From positions 4,119 to 68,118 of the forward strand of contig NZ_JAUTWQ010000021.1 in NCBI RefSeq assembly GCF_046719735.1: a stretch of 64,000 nt of DNA, written 5' to 3'. Under the pieces are notes generated by a model. The model was not told the origin of the DNA. It was given only the letters and a program-made list of their open reading frames with translations, and did not search any database. Positions 9,007-18,881 of this stretch are shown here, one piece after another. Each line of letters opens with the position of its first letter. Positions within the stretch are counted from its first letter, which is position 1. The position numbers and the translations under genes are program-made. The DNA comes from Halobacillus_B rhizosphaerae (GTDB lineage: Bacteria; Bacillota; Bacilli; Bacillales; Halobacillaceae).

Positions 9007-10137
9007 ATGATGGACAACCAAACGATTAGCCCGCGGCAGTTTATGTTTATCGTCCTGCTTTTTTCAATTGGAAGCTCCATTCTTATTATCCCTACTCCTG
9101 CTGCAGCTATAGCAAAGCAGGATGCTTGGATAGCTGTAACCCTGTCTATTTTGATCGGTTGTCTGTTAGTACTCTTTTATAATAAACTCGGTCAGTTAAC
9201 GGAAGGAGAAACATTCGTTCAAGCAACTATATCCGTATTTGGAAATTGGTTCGGACGATTGATTTGTTTCTTCTATTTATCGTTTCTCTATATCCTATCA
9301 GCTTTAGTACTGCGAAATATCGGTGACTTCATGACGACCCAGATTATCCCTGAAACGCCTCTCCAGTTCACCCATATCCTCTTTCTCCTCGTCGTCATCT
9401 GGGGAGCGAAGCTTGGGATAGAGGCGATTGGCAGAAGTTCGGAAATTTTTATGCCATGGATCGTTTTACTGCTCTTATTTATGGTCATTGCAGTAGCTCC
9501 TCAAATGAATCTTGAAAATATCCAGCCTTTTTTAGGTGAAGGGGTAAAGCCTATACTTAGTGCTTCAACGATTATGGTCGGCACACCTATATTAGAAATG
9601 AGTTCCTTACTTATGATCTACCCTTACATCAAAGATGAAAAAAAAATCCAGCATGCCTGGTTATTAGGCGTGATTTTTGGAGGTGGGGTTATTGCGCTGA
9701 TTACCCTCCTGAGTATTCTTGTCCTTGGCAGTGATCTGACCTCGTTAAATAACTATCCAAGCTATGAGATCGCTGAAAAAATTAATATCGCAGGATTTTT
9801 AGAGGGACTCGAAATTATTGTCGCAATTATATGGATGTTAACCATATTCTTCAAACTGGTATTCCTTTATTACGCTACTTCGGTTGGAATTGCTCAGTTT
9901 CTCAAGATGGATGACCACCGGCCTTTACTCACACCGCTCGGCATTGGGATCATTGTCCTCTCCATCATCGCTTATCCGAACGTAGCTTTTTATGAAGATT
10001 TCGTCAGTAAAACCTGGCTGCCCTACTCACTTACGAATGGTTTGCTGCTGCCTATCCTAGTTATGGCAGGAATTTTAATTAAGCGTGTATTTAAGAAACC
10101 TAAAACAGGAGCATCCCCTTCTGGAAAAAACAGTTAG
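9007..10137 (+). CDS. Spore germinant receptor subunit B (GerB/GerKB family, APC-type permease)
   Basis: 376 residues with about ten membrane helices. It opens with ISPRQFMFIVLLFSIGSSIL and contains the GTPILEMSSLLMIYPY segment of the GerAB/YndE spore germination permease family, an offshoot of amino-acid transporters. It probably forms the nutrient-binding part of the receptor. The start is preceded by AAAGGAAGG. It ends this operon; no clear hairpin terminator is visible before the following oxidoreductase gene. Confidence 0.95.
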   Translation: MMDNQTISPRQFMFIVLLFSIGSSILIIPTPAAAIAKQDAWIAVTLSILIGCLLVLFYNKLGQLTEGETFVQATISVFGNWFGRLICFFYLSFLYILSALVLRNIGDFMTTQIIPETPLQFTHILFLLVVIWGAKLGIEAIGRSSEIFMPWIVLLLLFMVIAVAPQMNLENIQPFLGEGVKPILSASTIMVGTPILEMSSLLMIYPYIKDEKKIQHAWLLGVIFGGGVIALITLLSILVLGSDLTSLNNYPSYEIAEKINIAGFLEGLEIIVAIIWMLTIFFKLVFLYYATSVGIAQFLKMDDHRPLLTPLGIGIIVLSIIAYPNVAFYEDFVSKTWLPYSLTNGLLLPILVMAGILIKRVFKKPKTGASPSGKNS

Positions 10138-10206
10138 ACTTACGAGAGACCTTTCACACATGATAGGATAGGGGTAACAGTCGGATTCTATGAAGAGGTG
10201 GAAAGT

Positions 10207-12234
10207 ATGAATGAATACTTAGAAGAGCGCGACGGAGTATTCCCGTCCGTTTGCTCGCTAGATTGCCCTGACCAGTGCGGTTTGCTCGTTCATAAGGAAT
10301 CAGGAAAAATAACTAAGGTCGAAGGTGACCCAAGTCATCCGGTTACAAAAGGAAGCATTTGTAATAAGGTCCGTCATATGACCGAACGGATTTATGATGA
10401 AAACCGCTTAACTGTACCCATGAAACGAAACGGCCCAAAGGGTGAAGGAGCGTTTACACCGATCTCATGGGAAGAAGCCATCACAACAATTACGGATAAA
10501 TGGAAACAGTTAATGGAAGCAAGTGGTCCTGAAAGCATCCTCCCTTATGGATTTTATGGAAATATGGGGCGTTTAAATGCGGAAGGAATGGACCGCCGTT
10601 TTTTTAATAAACTTGGTGCGAGTTTCTTGGACCGGACTATTTGTTCTTCAGCCGGAGCGGAAGGGTATACATATACGATGGGCGGTGGATTTGGTATCGA
10701 TCCTGAAGATACAGTCCATTCGAAACTGATTATTCTCTGGGGAGTCAACGCTGTTAGTACAAATATGCACCAAATGATGTTTGCTCAAAAAGCTCGGAAA
10801 AACGGAGCAAAAATTATTGTGATTGATGTGCATAACAACCAAACCGGCCGCTTTGCCGATTGGTTTATTCCTGTTAAACCAGGGACAGATACTGCGCTCG
10901 CTTTAGGGATCATGCACATCTTATTTAAAGAAAAATTCAGTAATGAGGATTTTTTGCAGAAGTATACGGTCGGGTCAGCTCAGCTAAAAGAACATGTTGA
11001 ACCCTATGATCCTGCAACAGTAGCGGCCATTACCGGCGTGCCTGTTCAGGACATTTATCAATTAGCACGTGATTACGGAACGGTCTCTCCTGCCTTTATC
11101 CGAATCGGAAACGGCATCCAGCACCATGACCACGGCGGCATGTGCGTCCGCACCATTGCCTGCCTCCCCGCGATAACCGGGCAATGGGAGGTGAAGGGCG
11201 GCGGAGCTATCAAGTCTAATTTAGGATATCTGTCTATTAATGACCAAGCGCTCCAGGGAGATCACCTGAAATCTAATTCGGCGGCCCGGACGATTAACAT
11301 GAATGAATTGGGTAAAGCCTTATCCCAGGCAAGCCCGCCTGTTGAATCTTTGTTTATATACAGCAGCAACCCTGCTTTGGTTGCTCCTGACTTAAACAAA
11401 GTGCGCAAAGGGTTAATGCGGGAAGATTTATTTACGGTCGTCCACGATTTATTCATGACAGAGAGTGCCGCCTATGCAGATATCCTGCTGCCCGCCGCTT
11501 CCTCCTACGAAAACTTAGACCTTTATACATCTTACTGGCATCATTACTTGCAGCTTCAAAAACCGGTCATTGAACCTTTTGGTGAAAGTAAATCTAATGT
11601 TGAAGTGTTCAGACTCCTTGCAGAGGGAATGGGGTTTACAGAGGAAGAGTTTAGCGAAGGAGAGGAATCGATGATCCGCTCCGCTCTTTCGAATCAGAAC
11701 AACCCATTCATCCATCCAGGGATGCTTGACGAGATGAAAGATAACGAATTCGTCAAAGCAGACGCCCGCCTACCTCTAGCTCATTTGTCTACGCCAAGCG
11801 GGAAGATCGAACTCTATTCGGAAGCTATGAAGGCAGAGGGACATCCTCCTCTGCCAACCTACACCCCTCCGGTAGAAGAGAACGATTATCCATTTACTTT
11901 TATCCCTGGCCCAAATCATTCTTTTTTAAATTCTACTTTTTCAAACCAGAGAAAGCACAGGCAGCTTGAAAAAGAAGCTAAGCTCTTTATGCATTCACAA
12001 GATGCGGCACTGAAAGGAATTAAGAATGGAGATTCCGTAATCGTCTGGAATGATCGCGGGAGCTGTGAATTAACAGCGTCCGTAGGTCATGACGTGTTAC
12101 CGGGTGTGTTAGTCACACAGGGACTCTGGGTCGGAACAGATCATAAAGTAAACGCGCTGACCCCAGATCGAATTGCTGATATGGGCGGAGGAGCAACGTT
12201 CTTTTCCGGCAGGGTAAACATTCTCAAAAGCTGA
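10207..12234 (+). CDS. Molybdopterin-dependent oxidoreductase with N-terminal 4Fe-4S site (YyaE/YoaE-like)
   Basis: About 675 residues. The N-terminus carries the 4Fe-4S pattern CSLDCPDQC followed by GSICNK; then come the molybdopterin domain (GPESILPYGFYGNMGRLN, IILWGVNAVSTN, PVKPGTDTALALG) and the C-terminal MGD-binding barrel (FIPGPNHSFLNSTF, LPGVLVTQGLW). There is no Tat signal, so it is cytoplasmic. It resembles the uncharacterised Bacillus YyaE/YoaE proteins; the substrate is unknown. I prefer the ATG at 10207, spaced correctly from AGAGGTGG, over the GTG at 10198. No electron-transfer partner or molybdenum cofactor gene lies next to it. Confidence 0.88.
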   Translation: MNEYLEERDGVFPSVCSLDCPDQCGLLVHKESGKITKVEGDPSHPVTKGSICNKVRHMTERIYDENRLTVPMKRNGPKGEGAFTPISWEEAITTITDKWKQLMEASGPESILPYGFYGNMGRLNAEGMDRRFFNKLGASFLDRTICSSAGAEGYTYTMGGGFGIDPEDTVHSKLIILWGVNAVSTNMHQMMFAQKARKNGAKIIVIDVHNNQTGRFADWFIPVKPGTDTALALGIMHILFKEKFSNEDFLQKYTVGSAQLKEHVEPYDPATVAAITGVPVQDIYQLARDYGTVSPAFIRIGNGIQHHDHGGMCVRTIACLPAITGQWEVKGGGAIKSNLGYLSINDQALQGDHLKSNSAARTINMNELGKALSQASPPVESLFIYSSNPALVAPDLNKVRKGLMREDLFTVVHDLFMTESAAYADILLPAASSYENLDLYTSYWHHYLQLQKPVIEPFGESKSNVEVFRLLAEGMGFTEEEFSEGEESMIRSALSNQNNPFIHPGMLDEMKDNEFVKADARLPLAHLSTPSGKIELYSEAMKAEGHPPLPTYTPPVEENDYPFTFIPGPNHSFLNSTFSNQRKHRQLEKEAKLFMHSQDAALKGIKNGDSVIVWNDRGSCELTASVGHDVLPGVLVTQGLWVGTDHKVNALTPDRIADMGGGATFFSGRVNILKS

Positions 12235-12367
12235 GCACACCAACTTTTTGAGTTCATGAAAATGAATAATGAACCTGAATAGCATCACATAAACTAAATG
12301 TATGTTTCCAATTTAAAGTTTTAAGTCCTGATTACTTAAGGAATAGAGAAAGAAGAGGAGGCAAATC

Positions 12368-12559
12368 ATGAAAAAGCTTTATAAATCTACAAGTAATCAT
12401 CAATTATCCGGAGTCCTTGGAGGGATTGGCGAGTTATATAACATAGACACCAGTTTACTGAGAATTATCTTTGTCTTGTCTATTTTTGTTACGAGCGGGT
12501 TCACGCTCCTCGCTTATATTGTGGCCGCAATTGTCATGCCAACAGATCGAGAACTATAA
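12368..12559 (+). CDS. PspC-domain small membrane protein
   Basis: 63 residues made up almost entirely of a PspC domain: KLYKSTSNHQLSGVLGGIGE, then YNIDTSLLRIIFVLSIF and a second hydrophobic stretch ending VMPTD. One or two membrane helices are expected. In enterobacteria PspC is part of the phage-shock envelope-stress response; small stand-alone PspC proteins are common in Bacillaceae and mostly uncharacterised. The gene has a GAGGAGG site and stands alone, ending at a strong terminator. Confidence 0.85.
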   Translation: MKKLYKSTSNHQLSGVLGGIGELYNIDTSLLRIIFVLSIFVTSGFTLLAYIVAAIVMPTDREL

Positions 12560-12574
12560 AAAGGATGAAATACC

Positions 12575-12619
12575 AAAACACCCCCGAACCATTGATGTAA
12601 ATAAGTTCGGGGGTGTTTT
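12575..12619. terminator. Strong bidirectional terminator
   Basis: A 15-bp perfect stem (AAAACACCCCCGAAC against GTTCGGGGGTGTTTT) is flanked by A and T runs, so it can work on both strands. It lies between the converging pspC-like gene and the phospholipase-D-like gene. Confidence 0.9.
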
Positions 12620-12704
12620 ATTAAACCAAAATTGACCTTTATGTTAATATTCTTGCTTTGTATTAACTCTATTGCTTTTTATCCTGGTCACTCTTTTATT
12701 GTGC

Positions 12705-14657
12705 TTACTCTCCTATCACACCGCCAGCTGAGTCATATCGCGCGTAAAACTCCTGCAAAAACTGATTGCTGACTGCAGCATTATGAATAAACAGCATATT
12801 TTCATCGTTAATATCATTGCCATTCGTGCTCCAGTTTGTAGAACCGATGATCACCGTAGGATCACTGGAAGGATGCTTGGAATCAATCAGCATCGTCTTA
12901 CTGTGAAGCTTGCGATCTTCGTTATCTTCATAAACAGGAGCAGGGTTATTCCAGCGTGTGTTTGGATTGTTCGTTGATTCCTGAGAACCCGTCCTCCCCG
13001 TCATTTCTATCGAGGCAGACCACCATTGATTGTAAAAACTTTCATCATAGACACCTTTCACATCAAAGCCAGTACGAGTACCCGTTAAATCGTTATAAGA
13101 GCCTTCCCACTTGTTCTTTAATTCATCTACCAGCGCTTGATCGCTCCAGGCAAAGATGTCAAAATAACTGCTATAATCAGCTTCGTTCTTTACGTAGCTT
13201 GCCATATGACCGACAGCATCGTCCCCAGCAGAGAAATAGACTTCCACAGTCGTGCCGCCGACATTTACAGTATGCAGTGTATTATCGGTTTTTCTTCCAT
13301 GATAATTCGAATTTGCAGGATCAGGATTCACGCCTGAAGCTCCCCACATTTCATCGAATTCTGTTTTATATATAGACGCTAAGTCTGTGGAATTCATTTC
13401 CACTTCATTCTGTGTATTGCCGCCAAGCACATCATTATTCATGTTGGCTTCGGTACCATACAGTCCAGTCACAGTAAAATTCCAGCTCCCGGTAAATACC
13501 CAGGAACCGTCCACGACAACAAATTTATTATGCATTTGATTGTCGGGTGAGTAATAACTGTCTGCTTCTTTTTGTTCAGCGTCAGCCAGTTTATATCCAG
13601 ATTGTGTATCATTTCCTACTCCAACCGTCACATTATCCATCCCTGTGATCGGTGTTGGAAGATTATATTGGTCACGTAACGCGGAGTCTTCGACAGCGAA
13701 CATAATAGAGTCAGAGAATACATGAACATCATCATTCGTACCAATCATTCCATCTTCTCCTCGCACCATTTGCTCTACATAGAGGCGCATCGTTTGATAG
13801 CGTTCAATGTAATGTGGATCGGATGCATCTTTCGCATCAGCAATCACACGAACATCAACTCCTTGAGCTGCTTTAGCAATAAGAGCATTCACGACCTTTG
13901 GTAAATTAATTTCATAGGTAGCTACATCAATAGAGGTGGTCGCATTATTAATTCGATTTAGAAGCCGATCTTCTAAATTCACATTATAATTGGCTTTATT
14001 TCCTGAAGTAGCGTAACTGTCATAAGCACATTTGTTGAAGTAAACATTTATAGCTCCTGGATCATTGGAAACATGATTTAAATGCTCGGAGCTGTCACAT
14101 TGGTTGGATGGAGCTGTGGAAGATTTCGGTGTTCCATTTCCTTCTGCATAAGCAGCCGTGGAAGTATACCAATTGGAAGAGGTCGTTCCAGAAACACTTG
14201 CGTCCTGTCGTGACATCGTGGACTTCGTGCTATTATCTCCCGCATACCAAGTATCTACTTCGTCAATCACCTGACCGGTGCTGTCGCTAAGGTAAAGGTC
14301 CTCTCCAGAATTGGAAAGTGACCCCGTATAGATAAGGTCTGCAGTAACTCCAGAAACCGTACTGTCATCTGTTCGTTCCAGTAAATAGTAACCTTCGGCC
14401 GGGATGGTTCCACTTAACTGAATGGCCGGGGATCCATCTGCGGCATTTAATGTCCAGCCATCTAGGGAAATCGTATTACTGGTGGGGTTGTAAAGCTCCA
14501 GCCATTCATCATTGTAGCTGTTATTCGTGCCCATCCAAGCAATTTCATTAATTACTATATCCTGTGTACCTGCGGCATAAGAAATGTTTTGAAAAGGAAC
14601 AAAAACATTCATCATACAAACAATCATCATCATTCCAAGTGCTCGTTTTAACTTCAT
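12705..14657 (-). CDS. Secreted phospholipase D/nuclease-family protein with lamin-tail domain
   Basis: About 650 residues from the ATG behind AAGGAGTG. A signal peptide (ending near SYAAG) indicates export. A lamin-tail domain follows (IVINEIAWMGTNNSYNDEWL, then LDGWTL), then two phospholipase-D half-sites: HNKFVVVDGSWVFTGSWNFT and LHSKTMLID followed by GSTNWSTNG, both HxKx4D motifs intact. The family covers phospholipases and nonspecific nucleases; a lamin-tail domain on a secreted PLD protein fits an extracellular nuclease best, but activity cannot be told apart here. It is Asp/Asn/Ser-rich, as expected of a protein exported by a salt-loving bacterium. It stands alone. Confidence 0.85.
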   Translation of the reverse strand: MKLKRALGMMMIVCMMNVFVPFQNISYAAGTQDIVINEIAWMGTNNSYNDEWLELYNPTSNTISLDGWTLNAADGSPAIQLSGTIPAEGYYLLERTDDSTVSGVTADLIYTGSLSNSGEDLYLSDSTGQVIDEVDTWYAGDNSTKSTMSRQDASVSGTTSSNWYTSTAAYAEGNGTPKSSTAPSNQCDSSEHLNHVSNDPGAINVYFNKCAYDSYATSGNKANYNVNLEDRLLNRINNATTSIDVATYEINLPKVVNALIAKAAQGVDVRVIADAKDASDPHYIERYQTMRLYVEQMVRGEDGMIGTNDDVHVFSDSIMFAVEDSALRDQYNLPTPITGMDNVTVGVGNDTQSGYKLADAEQKEADSYYSPDNQMHNKFVVVDGSWVFTGSWNFTVTGLYGTEANMNNDVLGGNTQNEVEMNSTDLASIYKTEFDEMWGASGVNPDPANSNYHGRKTDNTLHTVNVGGTTVEVYFSAGDDAVGHMASYVKNEADYSSYFDIFAWSDQALVDELKNKWEGSYNDLTGTRTGFDVKGVYDESFYNQWWSASIEMTGRTGSQESTNNPNTRWNNPAPVYEDNEDRKLHSKTMLIDSKHPSSDPTVIIGSTNWSTNGNDINDENMLFIHNAAVSNQFLQEFYARYDSAGGVIGE

Positions 14658-14816
14658 CCATTTGTCACTCCTTATGTATGGTGGGTCGTCACAGTGCTTA
14701 CCGTACCATAACAAAAGTAGTTTGTTTCTAAAGATTTGGTAACCTTGCAAAAAGGGTACGAAGGATTCACCAAATGGAATTTTTAATCATATATTCGGGA
14801 CTCTCCACTTCCTCCC

Positions 14817-15710
14817 TTACTTTTTAAAAAAAGCAGGAGGAACAGGAGCTTCAAAGCGCATCACTTTTCCCGTAACTGGATGTTCAAAAGCTAATACACG
14901 AGCATGAAGTCCAAGTCTGCCTATTGGATTGGTTTTCGAACCGTATTTCTTATCCCCTGCAATGGGATGACCAATATCCTGCATATGAACACGAATCTGA
15001 TTTTTCCTCCCCGTTTCAAGCTTCACTTCCGCTAAAGAAGCCTGGGCGGTGTAATGAATTCGTTTATAGTGAGTGACAGCGTACTGGCCTCCCCCATCAG
15101 GATTTTGGCTTGAATGCATATGCAGCGATTTACTTTCCTTTAACCAGGAAGTAATGGTCCCTTCTTCTGGCAGCTTCCCTTCCACTAAAGCGGTATATAT
15201 TCTTTCTTCCACGAGGTCCTTCCAAGATTCCTGCAGCTTGTGTTTGACTTTTTCCTTCTTAGCAAACATCATAACGCCTGAGGTATCACGATCAAGACGA
15301 TGCACTACAAAAATCCGGCCTGAGGGGTCTTTTTGCTTTATTGCTTCACTTAATTGGCGGTGTGCGGTCGGCTCCCCACCCTGCTTTGAGGCAATAGATA
15401 AGAGGCCGGCAGCTTTTTCAATAACGACAAGATCCTCATCTTCAAACAAAATAGAAATACCTTTTAAATTCGTGTTCCTCTTAAAACCTTGGTTACCAGC
15501 AATACATACTGTTTGTCCTGAGCGCAGCACCTGATTGAAAGACGTGCTCACTTCTTGATCAATCATCACCTGGCCGCGGCGAAGGATGGATTTCACCGAA
15601 TTCCTGCTCTTGTTCGATAGTTTCTCCAGCAGGAATGACAAGAGTTCCTGATCTTGCTGTACCGTATAAACTTCTTCTTTACTCTCTTTACGGGGATGCT
15701 TCTTACGCAT
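14817..15710 (-). CDS. RluA-family pseudouridine synthase
   Basis: About 297 residues from the ATG behind AAGGAGGAAGG; a longer frame starts 18 bases upstream but would translate that site. An S4-like RNA-binding region at the N-terminus (SFLLEKLSNKSRNSVKSILR) precedes the catalytic domain with HRLDRDTSG, which holds the catalytic Asp, and the late GRKNQIRVHMQDIGHPIAGD segment. It isomerises uridine to pseudouridine in rRNA or tRNA; which position cannot be predicted. No operon partner is visible. Confidence 0.92.
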   Translation of the reverse strand: MRKKHPRKESKEEVYTVQQDQELLSFLLEKLSNKSRNSVKSILRRGQVMIDQEVSTSFNQVLRSGQTVCIAGNQGFKRNTNLKGISILFEDEDLVVIEKAAGLLSIASKQGGEPTAHRQLSEAIKQKDPSGRIFVVHRLDRDTSGVMMFAKKEKVKHKLQESWKDLVEERIYTALVEGKLPEEGTITSWLKESKSLHMHSSQNPDGGGQYAVTHYKRIHYTAQASLAEVKLETGRKNQIRVHMQDIGHPIAGDKKYGSKTNPIGRLGLHARVLAFEHPVTGKVMRFEAPVPPAFFKK

Positions 15711-15970
15711 GGTCCCTTCCTCCTTCATTACTTGCGGATTAAAGATTTACTTGAATAATAGTTTCTCCATTACTTTTATTTAGAAAAAGTGCTAGTTATA
15801 TTCAGGTCGATCTTGCCCTTTAAGCTTTTTACTCATTATCTACCAAATTCATTATGTAAAACAAGGCGTGGATTCTTTAAAAGCAATTTAATCGCTGAAA
15901 AGATTGAATGAGTCCTTCCAGGAATGAGAGAAGTTATTGAGCCGGTTTACCGTATAAAATGGTTCAAGAT
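15711..15970. other. Intergenic stretch without a recognised gene
   Basis: AT-rich DNA between the RluA-type gene and the terminator of the PAP2-family gene. I see no convincing reading frame, RNA gene or palindrome in it. It should hold the promoter of the pseudouridine synthase gene, but no clear -35/-10 pair stands out. Confidence 0.5.
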
Positions 15971-16002
15971 CAAAATAAAAAGACTGTGTCATTCACAGTC
16001 CT
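15971..16002 (-). terminator. Intrinsic terminator after the PAP2-family gene
   Basis: On the minus strand GACTGTG-AATGA-CACAGTC is followed by TTTTTATTTT. It lies 10 bp beyond the stop codon of the upstream minus-strand gene. Confidence 0.85.
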
Positions 16003-16011
16003 TCTCATCTA

Positions 16012-16914
16012 TCAATAAAATAACTTAGGATCCGGCCAGCTGTTTGATGATTCATCCTTTTCTCTGGAATCATCCAGTAACAGGGATGGACAATCATTAC
16101 GATATTGGAACGGGATTGCCTGGTGATAATCTGTCGGAAGAATCTCTGCATTTTGGTACTGCTCAAATGGATGATCAATCGGCAGTCCTTCTACATAGTC
16201 CTTTTTCAATTGCTCCACAACAATTCGGCCAATTTGCCTACCTAACCGCAATCCCTGCTCGTTATCTGCCGGGAAGTGAACTCCTGCATATAACCGGGAT
16301 AAAGCACACTCTTCTGCTACCTGATTGAGCTTTCTTCTTTCGGCAGGAAAGAAATAACTTAAAATGACTTCTGCAGCTCCAGCAACTGTGGCATGCCCAG
16401 ACGGATAGGTCGGATGGTTCGGGGTACATAGATATGTGGCAAGATGCTGATTCAGCTGATTAGGTCTAGCCACCAGCCATTTATATTTTAAAGACCAGCA
16501 AACAACAAATGCGTCATTAATGCCGGCAAATAATCCAGCTAATATTCTCGAAGCACGCGGTGCAGGTACATTATAGGTATCAATTAAACGATCAATAATA
16601 GGAATCCACTGTTTCGTCGGAGGACCTGACCCCCAGTATTTCGCTATCGTTTTTTGATGATCGGTTAGATGATCAAGGGTAGATTCCACAACTTTCAGCT
16701 GCTGATTCCAATCGATTGACTTGGGATCTCGGATTGCGAGCCGTATCGGACTCCCATCCAGCTTTTTAAAGCCATGCCTGCGGCTTTTCTGTATAAAATA
16801 AGTTTTCCACGTTCCGGCAAGCGGTTCAACTCCGCCGCTAATCGTAGGTGGTGTCTCTTCCCCTGCATAAGGGACTTCTGTCCAGCGCAAATAATCTTTA
16901 TGACTACGTGACAT
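16012..16914 (-). CDS. PAP2-superfamily protein (vanadium haloperoxidase / acid phosphatase type)
   Basis: About 300 residues from the ATG behind AAAGGGGGTG. All three PAP2/haloperoxidase active-site motifs are complete: KYKWLVARP (Kx6RP), PSGHA, and SRLYAGVHFPAD (SRx5Hx3D). These residues bind vanadate or phosphate, with the PSGH and SR-H histidines as general acid/base and nucleophile. There are no obvious membrane helices or signal peptide, so it belongs to the soluble group closer to vanadium-dependent haloperoxidases than to membrane lipid phosphatases. Whether it is a phosphatase or a peroxidase cannot be decided from sequence. Confidence 0.85.
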   Translation of the reverse strand: MSRSHKDYLRWTEVPYAGEETPPTISGGVEPLAGTWKTYFIQKSRRHGFKKLDGSPIRLAIRDPKSIDWNQQLKVVESTLDHLTDHQKTIAKYWGSGPPTKQWIPIIDRLIDTYNVPAPRASRILAGLFAGINDAFVVCWSLKYKWLVARPNQLNQHLATYLCTPNHPTYPSGHATVAGAAEVILSYFFPAERRKLNQVAEECALSRLYAGVHFPADNEQGLRLGRQIGRIVVEQLKKDYVEGLPIDHPFEQYQNAEILPTDYHQAIPFQYRNDCPSLLLDDSREKDESSNSWPDPKLFY

Positions 16915-17059
16915 CCTTTCACCCCCTTTATATACAGAGTATGAAAGGAGGCTGCATTTGGTATAGACAGTCACATGAAAGAAAAAATATTTTTATACCT
17001 GGAAATGAATCGATTCATTTCGGTAATCTTCTTTCTCCTTCTCAGCGAATGGGCATGAA

Positions 17060-18880
17060 TTAACTTGAAGCATGATTTTCTGCCTGCTGAGCCTGTACAA
17101 GATCAGCATAAAACCCTTTTTGATGAAGCAATTCACGATGGGTACCTTTCTCAATGATCTCTCCATGCTGTAATACTAATATTAAGTCCGCAGAACGAAT
17201 CGTGTTCAAACGGTGGGCAATCACAAAGCTTGTTCTGCCCTTCATTAACTTTCCAAGAGCATCATTAATTTTCATTTCTGTCACCGTATCGATACTGCTG
17301 GTGGCTTCATCCAAAATTAACAACGCTGGATCAGCCAGCATAGCCCTGGCGATGGATAATAATTGTCTCTGGCCATGACTGACTCCCTTGCCATCCGAAT
17401 CGAGGACCGTATCATATCCCTCAGGAAGATTGGAAATGAACTCGTGAGCATGGGCAGATTTTGCTGCTTGTTCTACTTCTTCATTTGCTGCCTGTAACCT
17501 GCCGTACCTGATGTTTTCACGAATGGTCGTATGAAACAGGGTCGAATCCTGGAGTACAACTCCCATCTGGCTCCGTAGACTATCTCGTGTGATAGAAGTT
17601 ATCTCTTTCCCATCAATAAGGATGGAACCAGTGTCTGTTTCATAAAAGCGCGATAAGAGGGAGATGATCGTAGTCTTTCCTGCTCCGGTAGGTCCTACCA
17701 GCGCTACAGTTTGACCCGGGGCTGCATGAAAATTAATATCCTTCAAGGTCTGCTGCTCGTCTTCATAAGCGAAATCCACGGATTTGAATTCAATGTCTCC
17801 CTTCATATCGTTCAGACGAATCGCTTCCTTCTCATCTTCCCTTTCTTCTTGTTCATCTATAATTTGAAAGACCCGTTCCGCCCCTGCCACGGCTGATAAA
17901 ATCATATTAAATTGGTTGGCTAAGTCATTTAACGGCCGCGTAAACTGCCGAGAGTAAGTGGTAAAAGTCACAATGACCCCAATGGTTATCGCTCCTTGTA
18001 AAGCTAATAACCCTCCTGCTCCAACAATAATGGCAAAGCTGACGTTATTTAACATGTTCATTAGTTTGGGGATAAAACCAGTATAGGTTTGTGCCCAATA
18101 GCCTGAAGTTTTCAGCGCTTTATTCTTCTCTTCAAACTCCTTGATCACCTTTTCTTCCCGCGAAAACATCGACACAATCATTTGACCGGAAAACATCTCT
18201 TCGACATAGCCGTTCACTTCTCCAAGATTTTTCTGCTGATCTTTGAAATATTTACCTGTCCGTTTTGTTATCCACTTCATACCAAAATACATGACCGGCA
18301 CAATCATAAGTGTGAGCATGGTAAGGACTGGGCTTAAGATGAACATAATGATGATCGTTCCCGTTATAGTAAGAATGCTTGTAACAAATTGAATGACGGA
18401 GGTGTTTAATGTGCGGCTCACATTTTCCATATCATTCGTCAGCCGGCTCATCAGCTCTCCCTGCTGCCGCTCCTGAAAAAATAAAACAGGAAGCTTTTGC
18501 AGGTGAGAAAACAGATGACTGCGCATCTCAAATACCGTATTTTGAGCGATCGTAATCATCCAATAATTTTGCAGCCATAAACAGAGGGATTGGAAGAAGT
18601 AAACGCCAAACAATAAAGCAAGCATCAGAAACAGCGTCTCTATTTCCGGGTTTGCAATTACCTTATCTACGGTGAGACCCAGTAAAAACGGACCTGCTAA
18701 AGAGAATCCTGAACTGGCAAAGATGAACACCACTACAAGGGCAAACAGCTTTCTCTCTGTTGCCATGTAACTCCAGATCCGCTTTAAGGTAGCTTTAATA
18801 TTATCTACTTTCGGAGGGGATGTACCAATACCCTGATGTCTGCGGATAGGCGTGCGATCTGGTTTCTTCTGGTCAGCCAT
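17060..18880 (-). CDS. yfiC: ABC exporter half-transporter with the catalytic Walker B Glu (YfiC-like)
   Basis: 606 residues: six-helix exporter domain (to about residue 340), then an ATPase domain with Walker A GPTGAGKTT, Walker B LLILDEATSS and a deviant signature VSHGQ instead of LSGGQ. It begins 1 bp after the stop of the partner gene. In a head-to-tail dimer its Walker A/B pairs with the intact signature of the partner, giving one competent ATP site. The size pair (606 and 568 residues) and order match the Bacillus YfiB/YfiC proteins and the LmrCD/BmrCD multidrug exporters. The substrate is unknown. Confidence 0.88.
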   Translation of the reverse strand: MADQKKPDRTPIRRHQGIGTSPPKVDNIKATLKRIWSYMATERKLFALVVVFIFASSGFSLAGPFLLGLTVDKVIANPEIETLFLMLALLFGVYFFQSLCLWLQNYWMITIAQNTVFEMRSHLFSHLQKLPVLFFQERQQGELMSRLTNDMENVSRTLNTSVIQFVTSILTITGTIIIMFILSPVLTMLTLMIVPVMYFGMKWITKRTGKYFKDQQKNLGEVNGYVEEMFSGQMIVSMFSREEKVIKEFEEKNKALKTSGYWAQTYTGFIPKLMNMLNNVSFAIIVGAGGLLALQGAITIGVIVTFTTYSRQFTRPLNDLANQFNMILSAVAGAERVFQIIDEQEEREDEKEAIRLNDMKGDIEFKSVDFAYEDEQQTLKDINFHAAPGQTVALVGPTGAGKTTIISLLSRFYETDTGSILIDGKEITSITRDSLRSQMGVVLQDSTLFHTTIRENIRYGRLQAANEEVEQAAKSAHAHEFISNLPEGYDTVLDSDGKGVSHGQRQLLSIARAMLADPALLILDEATSSIDTVTEMKINDALGKLMKGRTSFVIAHRLNTIRSADLILVLQHGEIIEKGTHRELLHQKGFYADLVQAQQAENHASS

Positions 18881-18881
18881 A

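Noticed and set aside
15073..15534. Open frame antisense to the RluA-type gene
   Set aside because: Shadow frame of a well-supported gene; Ser/Pro/Cys-rich and without any domain pattern.
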